Source of the DNA: Sulfurovum sp.
Lineage (GTDB): Bacteria; Campylobacterota; Campylobacteria; Campylobacterales; Sulfurovaceae
DNA: 64,000 nucleotides
NCBI GenBank assembly: GCA_002733215.1
Contig: NVUY01000013.1
Location: forward strand, 1 to 64,000
Reading direction: 5' to 3'
How positions within the stretch are numbered: position 1 is the stretch's first letter; every line of letters begins with the position of its first letter. The translations under genes were made by a program, and so were the position numbers. Below are positions 52,310 through 61,257 of this stretch, piece by piece. The notes below the pieces were generated by a model. The model made no database searches, had not been told where the DNA came from, and saw only the letters and a program-made list of their open reading frames with translations.

Positions 52310-53206
52310 CTATTCATTCGCTTCATGTATGCTGTAGTACTTGTTCTCCACTTTCACATTTGCCGGTTTTTTTTCCGCTTCAAAGTAGTCATACCCCTCT
52401 TTGAGATTGACCCAGAAATCATACCACTCATTCTCCGAGTAAAGCGCCATCATTTCTTCTGTCATACGGAAAGGATAGGCATGCACCTGTACATACTTCT
52501 GACCTTTTTGCAAGGCTGATTCCACCAGGTCATAGATCTCTTCTATCTTTGCATTGGTCATGGCGTAACATCCGTCAGAGACACAGTTGCCGTGTACCAT
52601 CAAAAATGACCCGGTACGATCATGGGCACGGTCATATTTGTTCGGATAGCCCAAATTAAAAGAGAGATGGAACTTGCTGTTAGGGTTGAGCTGATGTTTT
52701 TTGACCTTGTAAAAGCCTTCGGGCGCCTGTCTGTCTCCCTCTTTTAGCTTAGGTCCAAGTGCTCCAGAATAGGCACAGATGGCATAGTCTTTCAAGTGCT
52801 GATACTCTGTACCCGTACGCACCCAGACCTCTAGGAGCGACTCCTCTTTGAAAATGCGTATAAAGACAGGATCCCCTACTTTGCCTGAAACTTCTCTCAA
52901 TCCCTCTTCGAGTGTTCTGCTTAAAAATTTATTTTTTATCACAAATTCCTCTCTGATATATGCTTCCTTTGGATATCTCTCTCTTAGATAATGCTCTCTT
53001 TTTGCCTCTTCTCCCATACGGATAAGGTCTTCCAAAGTTATTGTAACATTATAATCTATGGCGGGCAGACGAAAAGTGGCATTCTCTTCCATGCCTAGAA
53101 GTCTATCTTTTTTTTGAGGAGGAGTAAGGTAAAAGAGTATCAGGGAAACTAAAAGAAGAAGCGTAACAAGGAAATCAGCCAGTATCAGCCATGCCCTTGT
53201 CATCAT
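52310..53206 (-). CDS. Membrane-anchored L,D-transpeptidase-family enzyme, YafK/DpaA type
   Basis: An N-terminal membrane helix (AWLILADFLVTLLLLVSLILFY) is followed by a YkuD domain whose active site reads FLMVHGNCVSDGCYAM, the YafK form in which the catalytic Cys is in SDGC. YafK-like enzymes cut or form links between peptidoglycan and other molecules. Length 298. It is 12 bases after the next gene in the same direction. Confidence 0.87.
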   Translation of the reverse strand: MMTRAWLILADFLVTLLLLVSLILFYLTPPQKKDRLLGMEENATFRLPAIDYNVTITLEDLIRMGEEAKREHYLRERYPKEAYIREEFVIKNKFLSRTLEEGLREVSGKVGDPVFIRIFKEESLLEVWVRTGTEYQHLKDYAICAYSGALGPKLKEGDRQAPEGFYKVKKHQLNPNSKFHLSFNLGYPNKYDRAHDRTGSFLMVHGNCVSDGCYAMTNAKIEEIYDLVESALQKGQKYVQVHAYPFRMTEEMMALYSENEWYDFWVNLKEGYDYFEAEKKPANVKVENKYYSIHEANE

Positions 53207-53218
53207 GTTACTATGCTT

Positions 53219-54433
53219 TTAAAAGTTAAGTTTTTGCAACTTGTCAAAGCTATAAATATCGGCAAATGACAAGAGTTTACCACTGTCATCCACATACGTT
53301 GTCAAATAGACTGTATGCACAGGAAGACGTTTATTGACCTTCACATAATGTGTTTTAAAACTGTCATATCTTTTTTTGACATCTTCATAATCATAGGCTG
53401 TATAATTTTTAGTGATATACTCAAGCATATATTTTGGTTCTGAAAGTCTGATACAGCCATGACTGTAAGAACGTTTTTTTCTCTTGAAAAGGTGTTTGGT
53501 CGGTGTATCGTGCATATAAACAGAGTGATGATTAGGGAAGATGAATTTTACACGTCCCAAAGCATTTCGGTTTGACGGTACTTCGATGAATTTGAACGGT
53601 ACAGGTCCTTTTCCTCCTACATACGCTCTTGGATTCACTGAATTAAAGCTCAGTGCCGGTGATTTTAAGTTGTAGTCCTTACGTATGACCAAACGATGTT
53701 TTTTCAAATACCCTGGATCTTTCAAAGTATCGGGTATGATCTCATTTCTTGCAATGCTGTCAGGCACATTCCATGCAGGGTTGAGTGTGATGTATTTAAG
53801 TTCTTCAGAGAAGATCGGTGTCTGATTTTTTCTCGTACCGACGATCACTCTCATCTTTACCTTTGTTTTATCATCTTCTATGATACGTATTTCATATTCA
53901 GGAATATTCACCAGAGCATAATTTTTACCAAGATTTGGTTTTAACAACTTCACTCTTTCTATATTCAATCGGATCTTGCGTTTTGCTTCAGGATCCTGAG
54001 CCGCTTTATAGTGAGTTATCAATGCATTGAACTGTCTATACTCAGGTACATAAGGTTTGAGTATCTTCTCTATGCTCTCCCCTGCTTTGAGCTTTCTTCT
54101 GATGTCTGCATCACTTGCTTTTTGAGTATAAATACCGTAACGTTTTACAGTCCTCTCCCCTTTTTTCACTGCGAGAGACGGATCGATGATACAGCCGTTG
54201 GCAAGGTTTTTTGTATAAGCCACAAATAGTCTGCTCATCAACTGGGAGTTCTGGGTCTCTTTGACCTTCTTATACAATGTCTGCTGATTACAGATAGACA
54301 TATATTTATCGGTTTCGAGTATCTTTAAAAAGTCATTCTTTTGCGATGATCTCCAACCTTCAGAATCCGGTATGCCCACACACCCACTCATGATCACGGC
54401 TAACATTGCAGCCAATACTATTTTAATTTTCAC
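53219..54433 (-). CDS. L,D-transpeptidase, YcbB-like lipoprotein
   Basis: A lipobox near the start (AVIMSGCVG) suggests a lipoprotein. The C-terminal YkuD domain has VYMHDTP and the catalytic SYSHGCIRLSEP. The fold follows YcbB/LdtD: a helical middle, then the catalytic domain. It cross-links peptidoglycan by 3-3 bonds. It is one base after the flavoprotein gene and 12 bases before the YafK-like gene. Confidence 0.9.
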   Translation of the reverse strand: MKIKIVLAAMLAVIMSGCVGIPDSEGWRSSQKNDFLKILETDKYMSICNQQTLYKKVKETQNSQLMSRLFVAYTKNLANGCIIDPSLAVKKGERTVKRYGIYTQKASDADIRRKLKAGESIEKILKPYVPEYRQFNALITHYKAAQDPEAKRKIRLNIERVKLLKPNLGKNYALVNIPEYEIRIIEDDKTKVKMRVIVGTRKNQTPIFSEELKYITLNPAWNVPDSIARNEIIPDTLKDPGYLKKHRLVIRKDYNLKSPALSFNSVNPRAYVGGKGPVPFKFIEVPSNRNALGRVKFIFPNHHSVYMHDTPTKHLFKRKKRSYSHGCIRLSEPKYMLEYITKNYTAYDYEDVKKRYDSFKTHYVKVNKRLPVHTVYLTTYVDDSGKLLSFADIYSFDKLQKLNF

Positions 54434-54434
54434 T

Positions 54435-55574
54435 TCACTTCCCTTTTATACTCATTGCGCAACTGTAAGCACTTGAAAATGCCCATTGAAAGTTGTACCC
54501 GCCCAGTTTCCCCGTTACATCCAGGACTTCACCTATAAAGTAAAGCCCCTCCTCTTTTTGACTCATCATTGTGCCGCTGTCTATCTCCCCTGTATCTACC
54601 CCACCCTTTGTCACTTCCGCTTTTGAGTAACCAAAGGTTCCTGCAGGTGCAAGGCTGTAGTGACTTAAAGTGTGAAGCATTTCAAGCTCTTGCGTGCTAA
54701 GTTTATGGTAGGGTTTGTCTTCTAATCGTAATTGTATCAAAAATGCCTTGGTAACACGCTTTGGCATAGGCAAAAGTGATGAGATCAGTTTTTTACTCCC
54801 CTGCACGCTTTTCCAGGAGAAGTCCGGAAGGAAGTCTATCTCTATCTTCCCTTTTTCCCAGTAGAGTGAGGCATCCAGTACGGCAGGCCCACTCAAGCCC
54901 TTGTGGGCAAAGAGCAAAGCACCCTCACAGACATCTTCTCCTATATGTATCTTCACTTCTGTAGAAACCCCGGAGAGTGCTTTAAAAAAGAACTGATCTT
55001 TTTGTACCGTCAAGCCCACAAGAGCAGGAGCCGTTTTGATGATAGTGTGTCCAAAGGATTTTGCGATCTCATACCCTATGCCACTTGCTCCGAGTTTGGG
55101 AAAACTCAGTCCCCCGGATGCCACAACAACAGCAGGAGCCGTATGTGTTTTTTTGTTCGTCTTCACATAAAAAATGTCGTCACGCTTGCTCACTTCCAAA
55201 ACCTCTTCATTTAAACACAATATCTGCTTTCTGCTCTCTTTTGAAAAAATATCCACTAACTCTTTGGCCGAATCTTTACAAAAATACTGTGTCTCTTTTC
55301 TGATCACAGGATCCAAGTTCTGTCTCTCCAGCCAGCGCATCAGTGCTTTTTCATTAAAACGTTTCAAGGAAGGCTGTACAAAACCTGCATCTCCGAGATA
55401 GTACTCTGTTCCCATAAGCGTGTTGGTGATGTTACACTTTCCACCGCCCGAAACAAGTATCTTCGCACCCGGTTTTGTGTTTGATTCTATAAGTACGGCA
55501 GTGTTTTTAGGCAAAAGAGAAGCCAGCATCAAAGCACTCGCCCCTCCTCCTATAATGATGATTTTATGATCCAT
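54435..55574 (-). CDS. BaiN/HI0933-family flavoprotein (aminoacetone oxidase family)
   Basis: The FAD motif MDHKIIIIGGGASALMLASLLP opens the protein, followed by GAKILVSGGGKCNIT, ASGGLSFPKLGASGIGYEIA and the late GGYNFQWAFSSAYSCAM. These are the family hallmarks. Length is 379 residues. ATG 55574 is chosen because the Rossmann fold begins there. Activity in this family is poorly defined. It is the first gene of a probable operon with the two transpeptidases and is divergent from the cytochrome gene. Confidence 0.92.
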   Translation of the reverse strand: MDHKIIIIGGGASALMLASLLPKNTAVLIESNTKPGAKILVSGGGKCNITNTLMGTEYYLGDAGFVQPSLKRFNEKALMRWLERQNLDPVIRKETQYFCKDSAKELVDIFSKESRKQILCLNEEVLEVSKRDDIFYVKTNKKTHTAPAVVVASGGLSFPKLGASGIGYEIAKSFGHTIIKTAPALVGLTVQKDQFFFKALSGVSTEVKIHIGEDVCEGALLFAHKGLSGPAVLDASLYWEKGKIEIDFLPDFSWKSVQGSKKLISSLLPMPKRVTKAFLIQLRLEDKPYHKLSTQELEMLHTLSHYSLAPAGTFGYSKAEVTKGGVDTGEIDSGTMMSQKEEGLYFIGEVLDVTGKLGGYNFQWAFSSAYSCAMSIKGK

Positions 55575-55637
55575 GAAGCGTATTATATCTGAAATGCACA
55601 TATTGACGTTATAATACCCCCTAAAAAGGGTATTTGT

Positions 55638-55991
55638 ATGAAAAATATCATCGCCATCTCCTTTCTCATTGCTACTGTTAGTTCTTTCTCCACTGCAGCA
55701 GAAAAATATGATACCACTGCATTCCGCACTGCGACAAAACTCTGTACCTCTTGTCACGGTACAGCTTTTTACCAGGCAAAGCAAATAGATGATGATGACT
55801 GGGAATTCTACTTTGACACCCCGGGAAAACTTGAAAAGATACATAAAAACGACCCCAAAGGACTCAAAGCTATTAACAGTTCTCTTTTCAAAAAGCGTAA
55901 AAAACGTCTCCTGAAATTCTTCATCGCCAATTCCAAATACTCCGGTGCCGTCAACGGCTGTGATGCCAACTTCTGTGGAACCAATCACTAA
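55638..55991 (+). CDS. Small monoheme c-type cytochrome-like protein
   Basis: A signal peptide of about 22 residues is followed by CTSCHG, one heme-binding CxxCH. The remaining 70 residues are basic with two further Cys (NGCDANFCG). It lacks a clear distal Met segment, so it may be a truncated or unusual c-type cytochrome. It stands alone in its transcript direction before the NlpC/P60 gene. Confidence 0.75.
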   Translation: MKNIIAISFLIATVSSFSTAAEKYDTTAFRTATKLCTSCHGTAFYQAKQIDDDDWEFYFDTPGKLEKIHKNDPKGLKAINSSLFKKRKKRLLKFFIANSKYSGAVNGCDANFCGTNH

Positions 55992-56067
55992 AAAACAGCG
56001 AGTTAAAAACCTTCATTCATCTTTTTTGTGCTATAGTATTATTAGAGATCCCCTAAAGAAGGAGTGG

Positions 56068-56748
56068 ATGATGTTTAAATCTAGCTTTACATTTTTATGC
56101 ATTTTTTCACTCTCTCAAGCCAACCTCTTCACAATTACAGACAAACACGGTAATGTTCTGGAGAGTAAAAAAATGCAGCATACAGAAAATGCCCACCTCA
56201 ATCAAAAAGCCACAGAATACTCATATCAGGCCATCTATGATGAACTGCATCGCGCAGAATACCTTGCCCGAAAAGCTGCTGCTGCGCGTCAAAGAGCAGA
56301 GCGCATCGCTGCGGCACAGGAAGCGGCAAAAAAAGTAGGCGAAACCTACCATATTTCAGCTCTTGACAAACAAAAACTCCTGGAAGATGCCAAGTATTTT
56401 AAAGGCGGACGCTATATCTGGGGAGGAACCACTCCAGAAGGCTTTGACTGTTCAGGTTATGTGCAGTACCTCTATAAAAAGCATAATGTCAACCTGCCAA
56501 GAACAGCCTGGGCACAGTCAAAAAAAGGTGAAATCGTTGCGATAGAGAATCTGCAAAAAGGGGATCTTCTCTTTTTCCTCACCGACAAAAAAAGAGGCAT
56601 CCCCGTCACACACGTAGGCATCTATATGGGTGACGGAAACTTCATACACGCCGCTTCCAAAAAGAAAGGCATCATCATCTCCCCTCTCACACACGGAAGC
56701 TATGCAAAAACCTTTGTTTCTGCCAGAAGGGTGGCACAGAAATCTTAA
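56068..56748 (+). CDS. NlpC/P60-family (C40) peptidoglycan endopeptidase
   Basis: A signal peptide (SSFTFLCIFSLSQA) is followed by an Ala/Arg-rich coiled coil at about 60-92, then the C40 domain with GFDCSGYVQYLY (catalytic Cys128), THVGIYMGDG (His) and FIHAASKK. It cuts stem peptides in the periplasm. AAGGAG six bases before ATG 56068 sets the start. Its stop overlaps the stop of the convergent gene. Confidence 0.9.
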   Translation: MMFKSSFTFLCIFSLSQANLFTITDKHGNVLESKKMQHTENAHLNQKATEYSYQAIYDELHRAEYLARKAAAARQRAERIAAAQEAAKKVGETYHISALDKQKLLEDAKYFKGGRYIWGGTTPEGFDCSGYVQYLYKKHNVNLPRTAWAQSKKGEIVAIENLQKGDLLFFLTDKKRGIPVTHVGIYMGDGNFIHAASKKKGIIISPLTHGSYAKTFVSARRVAQKS

Positions 56749-57581
56749 AAACGATAAGCAACTTGTAAAATGAGATTTTTCGCTTTGACGTTCTCGTTAT
56801 TGATGGGTAGTTCAGTTGCCTCCTGATAGACATAATTCAGGCTGACATCCAGATCGTCAAAATGTTTTCCCACTCCAAACATATAGGTTTGATTGAACTC
56901 CATGGCATGATCTTGTATTTTAAACCCGTCATACATCACAGCAAAAGCCCTCTTGGCAAAAAATGCTCCTGCCCCCATATGATACTCATGATAATGGGCA
57001 TGAAACTTTAATCCCGGTGTAAAATAATCATCCTGAGCATTGGCAGAAAAAGGGTTACTCTCTTTGTTTTGTAAGCGAATGTATTTACCTACGACAGTAG
57101 TAAATGTTTTGATCTTGCCAAATGCTTTCTTAAAGGTATATTTCAACTCTGTCTGATACACGTTAAAATTGTCATAATCACTTAGATACTGTGTCAGACC
57201 AAAAGCGCCGTACTTGTAGCCTAAACCATAGATATTTCCGCCGTCCACCTCTTTCATGATATTATCATCTATCCTGACATAAGAGAGAGAAAATGACTGT
57301 TTTTCATCCAGGTTGCGTGTATATTTCAGGAAAATCTTATTGACATGCAAGTCTTTTGTGAGGGGCGGTTTAAACGTCTCTGTATGGGTTTTCTCATACA
57401 CAAACTGGTACAGATCAGCATCTTTTTGATAGTTTACTGCTGCGCGGAATCTCTCTCCATTATCTTTCTTTTTTGAGTTTTCAAAGTTAAAGTTTTCGTA
57501 GATGAATTGAAGCATGGCACTCTCAGCATAGATCACGGTAAAAAATAATAAAAATATAGCAATATACTTAAAATGACGCAT
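56745..57581 (-). CDS. Outer-membrane beta-barrel protein, unknown
   Basis: A signal peptide (IAIFLLFFTVIYA) is followed by amphipathic strands with aromatic girdles (LKYTFKKAFGKIKTFTTVVGKYIRL, LKFHAHYHEYHMGAGAFFA), ending in a Phe (LQVAYRF), the usual signal for barrel assembly. About 278 residues. I do not recognise the family; it may be a porin or alginate-export-like protein. Confidence 0.7.
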   Translation of the reverse strand: MRHFKYIAIFLLFFTVIYAESAMLQFIYENFNFENSKKKDNGERFRAAVNYQKDADLYQFVYEKTHTETFKPPLTKDLHVNKIFLKYTRNLDEKQSFSLSYVRIDDNIMKEVDGGNIYGLGYKYGAFGLTQYLSDYDNFNVYQTELKYTFKKAFGKIKTFTTVVGKYIRLQNKESNPFSANAQDDYFTPGLKFHAHYHEYHMGAGAFFAKRAFAVMYDGFKIQDHAMEFNQTYMFGVGKHFDDLDVSLNYVYQEATELPINNENVKAKNLILQVAYRF

Positions 57582-57665
57582 GAAACACTCTTTTTTCTAA
57601 TTATATATAATATAACCTTAATTTATAATAATTATAACCAATACTAGTAAAAAGTGTGCCGTTTA

Positions 57666-58151
57666 TTAACGTTGTTCTGCCTGCTTTACCGTATCTCCTG
57701 CACTCCATACACGATAGCGTACTTCAAAGCCCTTTGGTGCGTAGATCACTGTCCCTAATCGACTGTTATACCTGCGCAATGTATCACGTATGGATATGAA
57801 TTTTTCAGTTTTTGAGTCCGGGCATGCCATCATAGTTGTAGGTCCACGTTGAATATCGGAGACTTCCAGATAGTGGTACCCCCATCCTTTAAGCGACTTA
57901 TTTTCAATCTTCCCGGAGAGTGAAGCATGGTTGCAATCTACCATAAGGTTTTTTCCTATCAGGAGTTCAATTTTATGGTCATAGTCATTATCTGTCTTGG
58001 GCACATCAACAATATAACGTTCATACCCTGCTTTTGCTTCCGGAAACATATGGTATTTGTCTTTTTTACTGTTCTCATTTTTAGCAGGTTCGGCATAAAG
58101 TGATGAAGCTGCCAAAAGTAATGAAAGTGCCAGAGTTATATTTTTGAACAT
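57666..58151 (-). CDS. eco: Ecotin, periplasmic serine protease inhibitor
   Basis: After a signal peptide (LALSLLLAASSLYA) the sequence follows ecotin throughout: MFPEAKAGYERY, IELLIGKNLMVDCN, LKGWGYHYLEV, TMMACPD and VRYRVWSAGDTV. The reactive-site P1 Met is Met107, as in E. coli (M84). Cys73 and Cys110 form the expected disulfide. Ecotin blocks trypsin-like proteases of hosts or predators. It is rare in this phylum as far as I know. It is 21 bases after ruvA, in the same direction. Confidence 0.95.
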   Translation of the reverse strand: MFKNITLALSLLLAASSLYAEPAKNENSKKDKYHMFPEAKAGYERYIVDVPKTDNDYDHKIELLIGKNLMVDCNHASLSGKIENKSLKGWGYHYLEVSDIQRGPTTMMACPDSKTEKFISIRDTLRRYNSRLGTVIYAPKGFEVRYRVWSAGDTVKQAEQR

Positions 58152-58172
58152 AGAAGAGCCTTTTTTTACTAA

Positions 58173-58730
58173 TTATAACCGTTGTAACTTTTTTAATCCT
58201 TCTTTTACCATAGTACTTGTATCTCCGGAACATCCATTGAGTGCTTTTCGTATGGCATCCAGTTTGAACCCTAAGCTCTCAAGTGCCATAATAGCTTCGC
58301 CTAATGCACCGGAGTTTCCACTCTCTTCATTGCCATCTACAATGAAGTCAGCCAACTCCACAAGTATGCGTGAAGCTGCTTTTGGTCCTATGCCCGGTAC
58401 ACGCTTAAGCATGCCCACATCTTTGGAAGCGACTACTTTTGCAAAGGTACCTGGAGTAAAGGTAGAACAGATAGCAAGCCCTACTTTAGGGCCTACTCCG
58501 TTGATCTTCAACACCGTATCGAACATCTTCTTTTCATTCAGATCCATAAAGCCAAAAAGAAGATCGGCATCTTCACGAATGACCTGTGTCACAAAAAGTT
58601 TTACTTTACTCTCTTGTATGGCATTGGATGTATTGATAGACACTTGCACTTCATAGATCAATCCATTGACATTCAGATGCACAAATGTCGGGTCTTTTCT
58701 CTCTACTGTTCCTTCTATACCTACGATCAT
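58173..58730 (-). CDS. ruvA: Holliday junction branch-migration protein RuvA
   Basis: The OB-fold start [13 protein letters not shown] and the helix-hairpin-helix pair ([29 protein letters not shown]) mark RuvA, the DNA-binding partner of RuvB. ATG 58730 matches the usual MIVGI start; an ATG four codons upstream (58742) exists. Length 185 is normal. Confidence 0.96.
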   Translation of the reverse strand: MIVGIEGTVERKDPTFVHLNVNGLIYEVQVSINTSNAIQESKVKLFVTQVIREDADLLFGFMDLNEKKMFDTVLKINGVGPKVGLAICSTFTPGTFAKVVASKDVGMLKRVPGIGPKAASRILVELADFIVDGNEESGNSGALGEAIMALESLGFKLDAIRKALNGCSGDTSTMVKEGLKKLQRL

Positions 58731-58814
58731 CTCATACTCCATTACTAAATTTTAAGAAGTATATCACGCTTTTAAAAAGAGTCTAAAAAATATGTCATAT
58801 TGACATGTTTTTAT

Positions 58815-59693
58815 TTACTCTTTTAACTCGAATGTTATTTTCCTGGCCAGACACATGGCAAAACCTTTTTCATAATATGCTGCTTCATTTATGAATATCG
58901 TACAAAGTGTTTCACCCTCATAAAGTACTACTTCCCCATCGAATGTCAAGAAAAGCGGATCGCCGGACTTTATAAGATCAAAGTCTTTATCTTGTCTTTC
59001 ATGATGCACCATGACCATGATGTCTCCCTCACTGTCACGAGGATAATCCACCAAAGAGTGATGGTCATATATTTCCAATGTTTTAGAAAAGGTGAAACGC
59101 TGTCCGTCATTATATTTTTCAAAAAAATCCAACACATGGTATATCAATGTCTCAGTTTGCAAAAATAGGTCTGCTCTTAACACACCTTGTGGCACTGCAC
59201 CAACTTCTATGGCAAATCCATGAGGTGCCATAGAGTCAACAAATGCACCCTCCTCATCTCCTTGCCAACGATACACATTCAGTGCAGGTTCCATCTGGCA
59301 CAAATAAGCGATGGCTTTCCAAGTCAATGCACTGTCGTTACTAACAACTATAGAGAGACCCATATTTGCAGTGGTTGTATGCAGGTCAACTATAAAATCT
59401 ACGTTGGAAGTATGACTGCCCTTGGGTCCTAAAAGTGCATTAAGACGTTTTGCAAGTTTTGCTTCATGTGTATCCAATGTTTCATTTCGAAGGTCAGCAC
59501 TTCCAAAAGATCTGTTAAGATCATGATCTATGTAACGTCTCACTTCCTTGATAGACTGTTCATTGGTATGCAAACACAAAGTTTCAAAATTACTCCGCTT
59601 CAGTAACCCGGGATTTAATTTCCATTTTTTAACGAGATACACACCGGTAAGTTCATTACCATGCGTACCACCAGTAATGGCAAGTTTTTTCAT
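58815..59693 (-). CDS. Aspartoacylase / AstE-family zinc amidohydrolase
   Basis: A zinc carboxypeptidase-like fold with ITGGTHGNELTGV (His and Glu ligands), DHDLNRSFG and FIVDLHTTTANMG, which is the aspartoacylase order. A catalytic Glu lies in GFAIEVGAVPQGV. Aspartoacylase cleaves N-acetylaspartate; the bacterial role is unknown. Length 292. It lies between pyk (17 bases) and ruvA. Confidence 0.88.
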   Translation of the reverse strand: MKKLAITGGTHGNELTGVYLVKKWKLNPGLLKRSNFETLCLHTNEQSIKEVRRYIDHDLNRSFGSADLRNETLDTHEAKLAKRLNALLGPKGSHTSNVDFIVDLHTTTANMGLSIVVSNDSALTWKAIAYLCQMEPALNVYRWQGDEEGAFVDSMAPHGFAIEVGAVPQGVLRADLFLQTETLIYHVLDFFEKYNDGQRFTFSKTLEIYDHHSLVDYPRDSEGDIMVMVHHERQDKDFDLIKSGDPLFLTFDGEVVLYEGETLCTIFINEAAYYEKGFAMCLARKITFELKE

Positions 59694-59710
59694 GATGAAG
59701 TTTTCCTTTC

Positions 59711-61177
59711 TTATCCTACGATCTCTTTTTTTCTGTTCAGTGAACAGAAAAATTCCATTTCATGCCCGGTGATCACTCGGATCAGGTTGGTGGTACCGGG
59801 GGTACCGACAGGGTCTCCGGCTGTGAGTATATAACTGTTATCCAAATGCAGCACTCCTCTGTGCAAGCCCTGATCCATGACTTCACCCATCATCATACGA
59901 AGTCCTCCTTTAGCTACAGAAAATGCCGGAACAACACCCCAGACGATCGTCAGTGACTGTGCTGCTTTACTGTCGTGTGTCACTGCATAAACCGGTCTGC
60001 TCGGACGGTAACGTGCTAATTTTCTGGCTGACTGACCTGATGCGGTCATGGCTATGATCCCTGATGTATCCAGACTCTCGGAGAGACGTACAGCAGATTC
60101 ATCGATCTTATCTCCGGCATCACAGAGATCAAATTGGGAAAACTTATGAAAGGGATAATGTTCTTCTGCTGCTTTGATCGTTTTGACCATCGTCTCAACC
60201 GCTAACACAGGATGTTCTCCGATCGCACTCTCTTCAGAGAGCATCACGGCATCCGTACCGTCTAAAACTGCATTGGCAACATCAGAGATCTCTGCACGTG
60301 TAGCAGTCTCCTTGGTTGTCATAGAGAGAAGCATCTGCGTTGCGGTGATCACAGGTTTACTCATATTATTGGCTTTACGGATCAGCATCTTTTGTGTGAA
60401 CGGCACATCAAAATAAGGGATTTCTATACCCAGGTCACCTCTTGCTACCATGATCCCGTCACTGGCTTCAAGTATGGCATCGATATTTTCAACCGCATCA
60501 AACTTTTCTATTTTGGCAAAAAGCTGCACAGATCCGCCATGGGACGAAATGATTTCACGTGCAGCGATCATGTCATCTGCACTTTGAACAAAAGAGATCG
60601 CCATAAAATCAACATTATTTTCAATACCCCAAAGCATATCTTTCCTGTCTTTTTGCGTCAATACATCGATACCCAGGCGAGTATTGGGAAAGTTGACACC
60701 TTTTCTCGATGAGAGCATACCGTCATTCTCTATCTCAACTGTCACATTCTCAGGAGCCGTATTTGTGACTACCGCACGAATAATGCCGTCATACAGGTAG
60801 ATATATTCACCGATCGACATCTGATCAAGCACATCAGGTTCATTGATACAGAGCCGATAATGTCCTCTACCAACCTTGTGTCCCACGATCTCACTTTTGA
60901 CAAACTCGATCGTATCACCGGTCTCAAGGACAAAATCCTCTTCCAGCATGCCTACCCTGATCTTCGGTCCACTGATATCCTGAAGTATACCACTTACAAG
61001 TCCTGTATTTTTTATTGCCTCACGTATCCGTGAGATCACTTCAAAATGATAGGCATGGGTACCGTGACTGAAGTTTAGACGAAAGACATTCACACCTGTG
61101 CGCATCAATGCTGTGATCTGCTCAAGTGAATCGGAAGCCGGTCCTATTGTAGCTACTATCTTTGTACGTTTTTTCAT
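59711..61177 (-). CDS. pyk: Pyruvate kinase
   Basis: The full set of pyruvate kinase motifs is present: KIVATIGPAS, VFRLNFSHG, IFAKIEKFDAVENI-type, DGIMVARGDLGIEIP, ITATQMLLSM and ESAIGEHPV. The C-terminal regulatory domain is complete and ends with short basic residues. Length 488. It converts PEP and ADP to pyruvate and ATP. In an autotrophic Campylobacterota it probably works in the glycolytic direction only for storage breakdown. Confidence 0.96.
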   Translation of the reverse strand: MKKRTKIVATIGPASDSLEQITALMRTGVNVFRLNFSHGTHAYHFEVISRIREAIKNTGLVSGILQDISGPKIRVGMLEEDFVLETGDTIEFVKSEIVGHKVGRGHYRLCINEPDVLDQMSIGEYIYLYDGIIRAVVTNTAPENVTVEIENDGMLSSRKGVNFPNTRLGIDVLTQKDRKDMLWGIENNVDFMAISFVQSADDMIAAREIISSHGGSVQLFAKIEKFDAVENIDAILEASDGIMVARGDLGIEIPYFDVPFTQKMLIRKANNMSKPVITATQMLLSMTTKETATRAEISDVANAVLDGTDAVMLSEESAIGEHPVLAVETMVKTIKAAEEHYPFHKFSQFDLCDAGDKIDESAVRLSESLDTSGIIAMTASGQSARKLARYRPSRPVYAVTHDSKAAQSLTIVWGVVPAFSVAKGGLRMMMGEVMDQGLHRGVLHLDNSYILTAGDPVGTPGTTNLIRVITGHEMEFFCSLNRKKEIVG

Positions 61178-61257
61178 CTTTTACCTCAACCCACTTTCTT
61201 TTTTTCTTTAGAAGTATAACAAAATAGCAGACAAAAAAATAAAAGCTTGGTTTACCT

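Noticed and set aside
55575-55988. N-terminal extension of the flavoprotein up to 55988
   Set aside because: It covers the divergent cytochrome gene; the Rossmann fold starts at 55574.
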